From contig JAHQIY010000038.1 of NCBI GenBank assembly GCA_019054805.1, positions 124,001 to 188,000 of the forward strand: a stretch of DNA of 64,000 nt. Direction: 5' to 3'. The stretch comes from Brachionus manjavacas. Taxonomy: Eukaryota; Rotifera; Eurotatoria; Ploima; Brachionidae. The notes under the pieces were generated by a model. The model was not told the DNA's origin and did not search any database. It saw only the letters and a list, made by a program, of their open reading frames with translations. This document shows, one piece after another, positions 56,194 through 64,000 of the stretch. Position 1 is the stretch's first letter. Every line of letters begins with the position of its first letter. The position numbers and the translations under genes are program-made.

Positions 56194-56445
56194 TTATGAT
56201 GGAATATAAAACAAACTACTCTTCCTCAAGTCATACTCAACAGCTTGTTGAGCACTATTTTTTGTAAGCGATTTTTTTAGGCAAAGCGGTGTATACTTAT
56301 TGTTATAGATCTTAAATCCAAAGCATGTAATTCTCTTAATTTGTTTATGCTGATAACATTCAAGATTAAATTTACCCATCTCAATATTTAACTTATTGAA
56401 ATCTTCAATTTTTGTGACTGACACATTAAGTTTAGCTTTTTTGTG
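56194..56445 (-). CDS. Unidentified ORF, possible terminal exon
   Basis: Open from a potential acceptor (TTATTAG before TACGTTCAC, 56446) to the stop at 56194. It encodes KAKLNVSVTKIEDFNKLN, then LECYQHKQIKRITCFGFKIY and KNSAQQAVEYDLRKSSLFY. Amino-acid content is gene-like, but there is no ATG of its own, no recognised domain and no identifiable upstream exon. It sits beside a family-1 retroelement fragment, so transposon origin is also possible. Confidence 0.25.
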   Translation of the reverse strand, partial: HKKAKLNVSVTKIEDFNKLNIEMGKFNLECYQHKQIKRITCFGFKIYNNKYTPLCLKKSLTKNSAQQAVEYDLRKSSLFYIPS

Positions 56446-56454
56446 AACGTACTA

Positions 56455-56800
56455 ATAATATTAATCAAAACAATTTAATAATACAAATGTTCAACCTTCG
56501 TTATACATGCCACATGTCGAGGGTCTTAAAAGTTCTTAAGATTTTAAAATTTGATCAACTTTATCTTTTTCAAAACTATCATTTATTGCGATGATAAGAT
56601 TAAACTCATTAGCATCTAGTATTTTTGAGTGCATTAAACAAAACGTAACTATCTGTCCATCAAATTCAAATAACTCTTTTGAAACAGATATTCAACTTTT
56701 GATTAACTATTTTAATGTAGATTTTCCTTTACTTTTAAGTAATATAAGTAATTTTAAAAAGGAGTTAAAGGGGCATTTTTCATCATAATGACAATTAAAT
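56455..56800 (+). mobile_element. Non-LTR family-1 C-terminal fragment
   Basis: Plus-strand copy of the region downstream of the RT in the 44934-46300 element: FNLRYTCHMSRVLKVLKILK-like text, one shift, then LNSLASSIFECIKQN and NSFETDIQLLINYFNVDFP. Identity to the other copy is high, but both ends are cut and the tail is absent. Not functional. Confidence 0.7.
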
Positions 56801-56879
56801 TCAAATAAATAGATAATAAGAATTGGGTAATTTCTGCAGTGTTCGTCTAGGAAAGTAGATGGATACAATAGTCAAAATG

Positions 56880-57610
56880 CGGTAGTATGAACTTTTTAAA
56901 AATTGTAGCCTAATTTATGAGATAAGAAAAACAAACGGTTTATTGAATATAGGTGTTTATTTATTGGAATTCTAAGGTCGGATATATACTTCAAGAATGT
57001 AAGCTCATTATCAATTGTAATGAAGAGAAATTTGAAGCAATCAACAACTTCAATGTCACCCTATTCAATTTTTTAAGGAGTTAGGCAGGTCAATTCTACA
57101 TTTATTTGTTACAAATATAATTTTGGTTTTATCCCATTTAACATCAATTCTATTAAACCTACGCCAAAGTAATAATTTTTGGTTGATTCATTGAAGCTGA
57201 GAATAAGATGATCTAAATTGTTATTGGCTTGCATAATAGTTGTATCATCAGCAAATAGTTCAACAATAAAGTCGTTAAGGTAGTTGACAAGATCATTGAT
57301 GAAAATTTAAAAAAAACAAAAGACCTAAGACACTTGTGGTACACCAAGCTTCATTTCTAATGAATCCGACTTGCAATCTTCAACTTTCACAACTTGTATT
57401 CATTTCTCAAAATAGTTTTGTATTAAATTTAAGGCGGTGTTGGAAAAACCATATTTTTTCAACTCTACTAAGAGTAAGCGCGAATCAACGGGAGCAAAAG
57501 CCTTTTAAAGTGAATGAAAAAAGAAAGATAACGATAAGACGCTTACTTTCATGAAGTGCTGATTTAAAACTATGCTGCGATCTAAAGCCATTTTGGCTGT
57601 CTGAAATTAT
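56880..57610 (-). mobile_element. Reverse transcriptase remnant of a third non-LTR lineage
   Basis: The minus strand reads (with shifts) VDSRLLLVELKKYGF, SLEMKLGVPQVS, FINDLVNYLNDF and the catalytic VELFADDTTIMQ, followed by LDHLILSFN. The GVPQ(G)S and FADD variants differ from the GVKQGG and YADD of family 1, so it is a separate lineage. Frame-broken throughout. Confidence 0.65.
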
Positions 57611-57639
57611 GTTGTTTGTATTCAAATACCAAAGAATTG

Positions 57640-58290
57640 CTAAAAAATATTAAATATTATTAAGATATTGTCAAACAAAAAATGGGGTCTCAATCAAAAC
57701 ACACTAGGAAATTTATATAAATCTTTAGTCGGATCAATTTTAGACTATTCTTTCCATTGCTTGAATACATTCTCAGAAAATAATATCAAAAAACTACAAG
57801 CAATTCAGAATACAGCAGTAAGATCTATCCTTAAGTTAAAATGTGATGCTTCCTCCAACATCGTGCATCATGAAGCTTTTAATAAACTAAAATTACTAAC
57901 AGTCTCGAATCGGCTTTTTGAGTTGAGTGAGAGCTATGTTGGGACAGGACTGAGTCATTCTATTCCATTGGTTGTGAGACTGGTGGAGGAATACAAAGAA
58001 GGTTTCAAATCGAGATTTATATTGAGATAATATTAAGAGATAATATTGCTATCTTACTATTTCTTCTTTCTTTCCTGAACTGTTCAATACTTAATTCTTT
58101 GCACATGTCACCTCTTACAATTTATCAATTTTTAATTTTCTTTTTATTATATTTTAACTTATTTTAATTTTTCTTATATTTTTCTTTATATTTTTATTTT
58201 ATTTTGTCTTATTTTTTATTTTCATTTTATTTTATTTTAATCTGAAAGAGCTTAAGCTCAGCAAAGATAGAACAAATAAATAATTAAATA
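57640..58290 (+). mobile_element. Non-LTR family-2 3' fragment with tail
   Basis: The 120-codon frame 57668-58030 (KWGLNQNTLGNLYKSLVGS, VRSILKLKCDASS, SHSIPLVVRLVEEYKEGF) is about 95% like the copies at 46446 and 62549. It ends with ATCTGAAAGAGCTTAAGCTC (stem GAGC/GCTC at 58248-58259), then AAAT units to about 58290. It is the cleanest view of the family-2 3' UTR. Confidence 0.8.
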
Positions 58291-58740
58291 ATATATTATG
58301 AACTAAATTATTTAATTCTAGCGAAAGAAGCTTTATTTCTAAAAGCATTAATTAAATTAATTGAATTTAAAAAAAACAAAAAGCAAATAAAACTAGATTT
58401 TTGTCAAATTTGTTCTTTCCAAAACACAGTCAAGCCATCGCAAATGAAAACAAGACGAGTCTAGCATTATTCAAATCAGAAAACCTCATGGATTGACTCA
58501 GAGAAAAAAAGACCAATAAAGGAATTGTATTTCTAAACTTTATTTGTTTAAAAATTAATAAAACAAATAATTTAAGATAAAGTAAAAAAATTTTTTTAAA
58601 TATTTTTTAACTTGTAAAAACAGTGCTATTGTGAATAGCTTAAACCAAAAAAATATTTATTTCAACCAAAATAATAATTTTTATCACCAATAATAATACA
58701 AATCAAACCAAAAATAAATACTGAATTATCAAGGCTTGTT
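58291..58740. other. Gene-free stretch
   Basis: AT-rich sequence between a retroelement tail and a MULE N-terminal fragment. Nothing recognised. Confidence 0.4.
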
Positions 58741-59289
58741 TTGCCTTTGCAGGTCTACAAGGTTTTCTTTTTCGCCGATAGGAATATTTTTCGCTGATAA
58801 TGGTATTTCACATTCAGGAATATTAAGAATTTTTGATGCAAATGTTATTCTTGATGTACCATCTACATGAACATTTTCCGTTCTTGAAATCGACTAAATC
58901 GGGTACTATGACATATAGTAAAGGTTAGTGCTTTTTGCTATCCTCGAATTCATGCATAGGACCACCTTGTTGTCATCACTCTCAATTAAAATGTAGGCTT
59001 GCATCTGACACTTGCTGTTGCTGCATTTAAAATAATTTTTTGCTCCATCGCTGGTATAATGCTTGCGTTGTTTTCTTCAATTGCCTATTTTATTGAGATC
59101 TTCCAAAGCTACATCAAATAATTGATAATTGTTGTGCACGTTGTATACTTGACCTTTGCTTCTTTTCCTTTTTCTGTGCAAAGTTTCAGATTCAATATCC
59201 GAATCTACATCATCACTAGTATCTTGATAAACAAGTTCGTTTTCACTTGATGACGATCCTGTGTTATCTTGAATTACTACTGTTGTCAT
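58741..59289 (-). pseudogene. MULE/FLYWCH N-terminal fragment
   Basis: ATG at 59289 opens an acidic leader (SSSENELVYQDTSDDVDSDI) and a basic RKRKRSKGQ, then QLFDVALEDLNKIGN and a stop. After the stop, with a shift, comes RKHYTSDGAKNYFKCSNSKC and QAYILIESDDNKVV, i.e. the FLYWCH-like CxxxxC zinc domain found at MULE N-termini. The histidine pair and the catalytic region are lost. Same class as 31481-31878. Confidence 0.55.
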
Positions 59290-59572
59290 CGTATCGATCG
59301 AGTTTCAATTGATTTTTTAAGGATTTGCGGTAAAATAACATAACGAAAAATACTATTTATAATATTTTTGGTGAATAAAAAATTGAAATGCTGAAGTATA
59401 AATTAATTTGGTTAAATTAATATTAATTTGGTTTAGAAACCTTTATTGAATTGGTGGTTTGATTTGCACATTGTGATTTTTCGGTGTCAATTAAGAATAA
59501 ATTTGCGACAAAATACACCAATTAGGTGTTAAATTTTGGTAATCGAGTTTCGCCTTAGATTAAATTTTTTCG

Positions 59573-60487
59573 GTGAATATATTTTTTCGGGCAATAACGC
59601 TCAACAAAACAAACCATTACCGACGGTGGATATTTAAAAATTCGGTCAAGCTAAACTTGAAGAGGTTAGACAAACCGATTAGCCATAAAGTCTTATTTAG
59701 TGCACTAGTTGTCAACCTGAACCAAGTGGAAAATGATGCGATGACAAGTATCTACAATTTCTCTTCAAACAAAGTTTGGATAATAGAGTTTAATGCTTCT
59801 TTTAATGTTGCCAAAATTTTCGATCGTGACATCAATATCAATGGAACCATTTTCAGACTTGAAGATGCAAATAAAGTCCCGGATCTCAGAAGGTATTGTA
59901 CTTTTCGTTTTAACTTCTTGCCCTCTGATTTCGAGAATCATAGACTTGAAACCTTCTTTAATGCTGTTCGAAATAATGGACTTAATATTGAACACATTAC
60001 TGAAGAAAAATATAAAGATAGACCCGAGAGGAAAAATGGTGTCAGAAGAGTGAGAATATCATTCCCAAAAGAAGTTGAGAATATTATTGGAAGCTTGTCA
60101 GGCCCCACAATAATGTATTGTTTAAAGTGTCTTGTGTCAATTGTTAGACAAAAGCAGAAATGCTATTTTTGTGATGATGAAGGACACAACTTAGCTAAAT
60201 GCCCCGTCAAAGAAACACTTTGCGAAAATTGTCATCAGAAAGGACACTTGACAAAAAAATGCTCCATTGCCGAAAAGCTTAAATTGCTTGAAAGGAAAAA
60301 GATTGACTACAATGATCTTTACATCGACCAAGAAGAAACGCAATCAATAATTGAAGCTGACCAAAAAGAAAATGATGAAAATGTAATGCCAAAAACACCT
60401 GGATATCAGCCAACAAATTTCAATGACGTAATATCCCAAATTAGCCCAAAAGACCTTAAAACTCCAGTTTTAGAAGAAGCCTGGTAA
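59573..60487 (+). mobile_element. Non-LTR ORF1 (gag-like, CCHC zinc knuckles)
   Basis: About 300 codons are open. Residues near 40-170 have the RRM-like look of jockey-type ORF1 (KVWIIEFNASFNVAKIFDRD; RRVRISFPKEV). Two CCHC knuckles follow: CYFCDDEGHNLAKC and CENCHQKGHLTKKC (about residues 196-230). The end is acidic and Pro-rich. ORF1 proteins bind element RNA. The real start is uncertain, since the frame opens before the first ATG. A second short open piece at 60615-60800 probably continues ORF1 after a frame break. It is followed by the endonuclease, so this is the 5' half of a nearly complete copy. Confidence 0.75.
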
Positions 60488-60873
60488 GTCGTTTAAACGA
60501 TTTTCTGCCACTATGCCAGTCACCTGTCAACGAACGCTCAAATGATCAGAATAAGACTGATAATTTTTTCCAAACAAAAAAATCAAACCAAGAGATATCC
60601 CTAATCTGATCCAAATGAAAAAGAGCTTACCGAAAATGAATCAGAAACCATTAGTTGTCTTAGAAAATGAAAACGACAATATCTTCGAGTCTGAATCAAA
60701 CAGTTCAACAACTGAATGTTTAATTCAAGTAGATCAATCATCTAGCGAAATTGGTCAGCAAACTGCCAGTCAAAACAGCATTGAAGAAATTTTAGAATGA
60801 ACAAGAAGATAAATAAATCAACTTTAAGAACAAAACCTCTTAATAAAACAAGGTTAGTAATTACATACTGGAA

Positions 60874-61536
60874 TTGTCTTTATTTATTAGTCGAGTTCAT
60901 CTCTTAGCCAATTTTTTAGCTCAAAAATGTCCCGACATTGTTTTGCTCAATGAACTAAGGATAGATTTAAGTGAGGCAAATATTTATCTTGATTTTCACA
61001 ATTATCGTTTCATAACAAAACCACGCAACAAGTATGGAGGAGGAGTAGCTATTTTAATTTAAAGAAGGAATTGAATTTATACAAGATTTCTCTTATGAGG
61101 AATTCAATTCCGAACTCCTTTCTATAAAAATGAACTTAGGAAAGAATAATGAATTGTTTATATTTAGTCTTTATAATCCATCCAATGAGCTTCTGAACTT
61201 TGAGTTTTTTAAAAAAGTTAATAAAAAATGTAGAAACTAGCAAAATGTAACATTTTAGGTGGTGATCTTAACGCCAGAACAAAGCAAATAGGCTGCGTAG
61301 GGGAAAATGAAAACGGCATAATGTTGGAAAGAATAATCAATGAGTTTGACTTTTCACTAATCAATGATAAGCGTCCTATTTTCAATATTTTTAATAGGAA
61401 TTACTTTGAATTTCTTGATCTTTTTTTAGTTTCATCTTCATTAATTGACAAAATTACCGACTTTTGTGTCCAAAATAGTCAAGACATGACTAGTGACCAT
61501 TTCCCAATCGAAGCATCGATTTCTATGGGCTATTAA
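60874..61536 (+). mobile_element. Non-LTR endonuclease (APE type), frame-broken
   Basis: CPDIVLLNELRIDLSEAN and YGGGVAILI correspond to the LNE and GGG motifs of APE-like endonucleases, followed after a shift by LLSIKMNLGKNNELFIFSLY, then GGDLNARTKQIG (GDxNA) and QDMTSDHFPIEASI (SDH). All catalytic motifs are thus present in order, but at least two frame changes break the protein. This domain nicks target DNA to prime reverse transcription. Confidence 0.75.
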
Positions 61537-61539
61537 TTA

Positions 61540-62873
61540 GAAAATAAATCAGCAGCTAAAAAGTTAAACTATAAGAAAGCGAACTGTCAATTATTCAGCG
61601 AGATTTTAAATTCTCAAATAGTGAATATAACTGAAAGTTCCCTCACAATATATCAACTTAATGATAAAATTACAGAAAAAATTATTTCTACTTCACATAA
61701 AAGTATTCCATATCATTCTCAGAAAATCTACAAAACCAGTCTTCCCCCGAACATTGTTATTCTGATAAAAGAACGCAGGAAAGTAAGAAAAAACTTTCAA
61801 AAAACTCGCTGTCTAAATCTCAAGAAAAATTTTATTCAACTTACATTTGAGTTAAAGGCCTCTTTAAAAAAATTGTGGAATCAAAAATGGTTTGATTTTA
61901 TTGAGAAAATGGGAAAAAACCCTCTGACAAGTAGACCATTCCAGGAAAAATAAATAAATTTAGATCAAAAAAAGGATCAAATTTAATCCCAAATTTGTTT
62001 TTAAATGACAAGGAATTCAAAACTAATGAAGAAGTCCCTAAAGGTAGAGTCCCTAAAGCATGGAAAACATCGAACATTACTATGATTCAAAAAAAAGCCT
62101 CTTTTTTACAAGATCCTTTAAATTAAAGACCAATTAGTATAACGAGTTGTTTAGGAAAGCTCCTGGAACGCATAGTATTTTCAAGATTCAATATACAATT
62201 ATTTGGAAAAAAATTCACTCCTTATCCATAAGCAAGCTTATTAAATGAAAAATGAAGAAATCAGTTGAAAAGTCGTGTTCAGTAGTCTTTTCTAGGTACA
62301 AAAAAGAGGGTGATAATCTAAACTTAAAAATCTATGGAAACAGAATAGTGAGCCAAAAAGAAATCAAGTTTAAATTTGATTCTAAGTTAATTTTTAATAT
62401 ACTAGTCGACGAATTTAAAGAACGCTGCAACAAAAGGCTAAATATTAATAAGATATTGTAAAACAAAAAATGGGGTCTCAATCAAAACACACTAGGAAAT
62501 TTATATAAATCTTTAGTCGGATCAATCTTAGACTTTTCTTTTCCTTGCTTGAATACATTCTCAGAAAATAATATCAAAAAACTACTAGCAATTCAAAATA
62601 CAGACGTAAGATCTATTCTTAAGTTAAAATATGATGCTTCCTCCAACATCGTGCATCATGAAGCTTTTAATAAACTAAAATTACTAACAGTCTCGAATCG
62701 GCTTTTTGAGTTGAGTGAGAGCTATGTTGGGACAGGACTGAGTCATTCTATTCCATTGGTTGTAAGACTGGTGGAGGAATACAAAGAAGGTTTCAAATCG
62801 AGATTTATATTGAGATAATATTAAGAGATAATATTGCTATCTTACTATTTCTTCTTTCTTTCCTGAACTGTTA
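61540..62873 (+). mobile_element. Family-2 RT region with internal deletion, and C-terminus
   Basis: After a helical linker (open 61621-61953, LPPNIVILIKERRKVRKNFQ), RT motif text appears: VPKAWKTSNITMIQKK and RPISITSCLGKLLERIVFSRF. Then the sequence jumps from RT block 2 straight to SRYKKEGDNLNLKIYGNRIV and the C-terminal segment VRSILKLKYDASSN, so the catalytic YADD part is missing. Sequence identity to family-2 copies stops at about 62873, just after CCTGAACTGTT, without the usual stem and tail. With ORF1 and endonuclease it shows the full layout of this family. Confidence 0.7.
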
Positions 62874-62879
62874 AATAAC

Positions 62880-63537
62880 TTTTTTTTCTAATTTGGAAAT
62901 TTCTTCAAAAAGTTAATCACTTTCAAAATTGTCCTCTGTAACGGTTTTTGAGTTGACATTTTCGAGAAAGAGCCTCTTGCTTCCAAATTTGAATCGATTG
63001 AAACATAAGCATACTTTTCGAAGTCCGTTTTTTATTCAAACTTCGATAATCCAGTGATATCTTTGTTTTCTTCATTTTCGCTCTCTAAATCACTGAATAA
63101 AAAATCACCATTGAAACCAGCTTTTCGAAATCATCATTGGATTGTTAGTGAAGAGACACCATCACAAGCTCTTTTTATCTTATAAATCAATGAGACAATA
63201 TATATTTGGGACACTTCCGAAGAAAACTCAATTGCATGAAGCCTTTCGAAGGCAACATCTGTTCGGTACTTTACTTTAAACGATTGAATTACACCTTGTT
63301 CCAAAGGCTGCAAAACAGAAATGCAGTTCGCTGGAAAAAAACAATTTTTCTGGTTTGGCATAATTGGTTTATCTTTTTTATTATTAAAGTGCGAAAAAAA
63401 AATTTCTTGTTCGTTATCAGAAATTAATTGTTTGAAAAATTTTTTCGCGCTCGTTATGAATTTTCTTTTCTTAAGAAGATTATTAATCGGTTACAGCTCA
63501 TTATAAAGAGGTGCTCGTTATATCGAGGTTCGACTGT
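62880..63537 (-). mobile_element. Tigger/pogo transposon, internally deleted
   Basis: The minus strand starts at 63537 with a terminal repeat reading CAGTCGAACCTCGATATAAC, a typical pogo/Tigger end. About 150 bp later it enters the transposase C-terminus, NCISVLQPLEQGVIQSFKVK (the SxxQPLDxGVI box that follows the catalytic domain), then VSSLTIQ and, past stops, FRKAGFNGDFLFSDLESE. The CENP-B HTH and DDE part are missing, and no 3' terminal repeat is visible. It abuts the truncated family-2 copy. Confidence 0.75.
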
Positions 63538-63539
63538 AT

Positions 63540-63835
63540 TTAGAATTTAATTGTAGGGATTTCCCCGGGGTAGCTCCGAATGGCTTAGGCATTCTTATCA
63601 TCCCCATAACAAAAATTACAAAGCTTTGTATTATTTAAAAAATTTGAAAAGATTTAGTATTATATAAATAAAAAAAAAACATATTTTTTTTTATTTTCTA
63701 AGGTATAACTTACGAGATTTTAATTTTATTTTATATTTCTTTTTTGTGTTTTTTTCGTTTTTTGGAACATTTTATATAAGCTTGACAAACGAGCGAAAGC
63801 TCGAGCCAATATTTATTTATTTAAATAAAGACGCT
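63540..63835 (+). mobile_element. Short retroelement (SINE-like) with GAAA-loop stem and tail
   Basis: It begins near TAGGGATTTCCCCGGGGTAG, with TAGCTCCGAATGG loosely resembling a tRNA A-box. It ends with CGAGCGAAAGCTCG (5-bp stem, GAAA tetraloop, 63790-63803), then GCCAATATTTATTTATTTAA and ATAAAG. About 295 bp, non-coding. The 3' stem is the GAGC/GCTC type of family 2, so it could be a SINE using that machinery. No B-box was found, so the tRNA origin is weak. Confidence 0.4.
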
Positions 63836-64000
63836 TATCATCATCATTAATATCCGATTTTAACAGATTAATAGAAATTGATAAAATCATTTAACTTCAA
63901 TTGCCCATTGTTTACTCTGCGGATCCTAACCTGAATAAAAAATTAATTAGAATACTGAATTATTTGATAAGCTTCGTAAATAAGCCAACAAACATTGCAA

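Noticed and set aside
1..64000. CRISPR arrays, operons, riboswitches or a bacterial defence system
   Set aside because: The sequence is clearly spliced animal DNA; the tandem repeats seen (69 bp, 61 bp) have no repeat-spacer pattern and no prokaryotic gene context exists.

Overview
The window is nuclear DNA from an animal. It is very AT-rich (protein-coding exons are the GC-richest parts), most introns are short (about 40-130 bp, canonical GT..AG), and metazoan-only architectures are present: a Hedgehog-type Hog autoprocessing domain, an ADAMTS-like secreted protease, Shisa-like membrane adaptors, and the meiotic factor Hop2. Base composition, the spectrum of decayed non-LTR retrotransposons, and FLYWCH/SWIM-type MULE remnants resemble those of monogonont rotifers such as Brachionus. 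That assignment is an inference and was not tested by any search.

Layout. 0-5.6 kb is transposon debris: MULE transposase C-termini, one duplicated with a deletion, and a 74-bp copy of an exon of the next gene. 5.6-9.3 kb (minus) holds a five-exon gene for a secreted EGF-repeat protein ending in a complete Hog domain. 9.3-14.9 kb has no gene I can support but several inverted repeats. 14.9-15.9 kb (minus) holds a single-exon basic protein with a LIAT1-like block. 17.0-17.9 kb (minus) holds a four-exon Shisa-like protein with a PPSY motif. 18-26 kb is MITEs, Tigger and MULE relics and tandem repeats. 26.2-30.0 kb (plus) holds a 16-exon ADAMTS-like metalloprotease with ShK and EGF modules. 30-34 kb is MULE, MITE and foldback DNA. 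34.3-36.1 kb (plus) holds CCT5. 39-42.5 kb (minus) holds two unrecognised single-exon genes. 42.8-43.8 kb (plus) holds HOP2/PSMC3IP, probably sharing a promoter region with the gene before it. 45-47 kb holds two head-to-head non-LTR fragments. 47.5-48.6 and 52.4-54.1 kb (plus) hold two paralogues with identical intron phases, encoding small Cys-rich single-pass membrane proteins with a PPPKY motif. They are separated by retrotransposon remains. 54.4-54.8 kb (minus) holds a free-standing DUSP12-type zinc-binding domain. 55-64 kb is largely non-LTR, MULE and Tigger remains, including a nearly full-length but internally deleted element at 59.6-62.9 kb.

The genes do not form one pathway. A loose theme is cell-surface and extracellular biology (EGF-Hog, ADAMTS-like protease, three single-pass proteins with PPxY motifs), next to housekeeping (CCT5) and meiosis (HOP2). 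Exon models were built by hand: every junction keeps phase and each spliced reading frame stays open to a stop, but none has been confirmed by transcripts. A recurring structural theme is that retrotransposon 3' ends of apparently different families carry a small stem-loop just before a short A-rich tandem tail.
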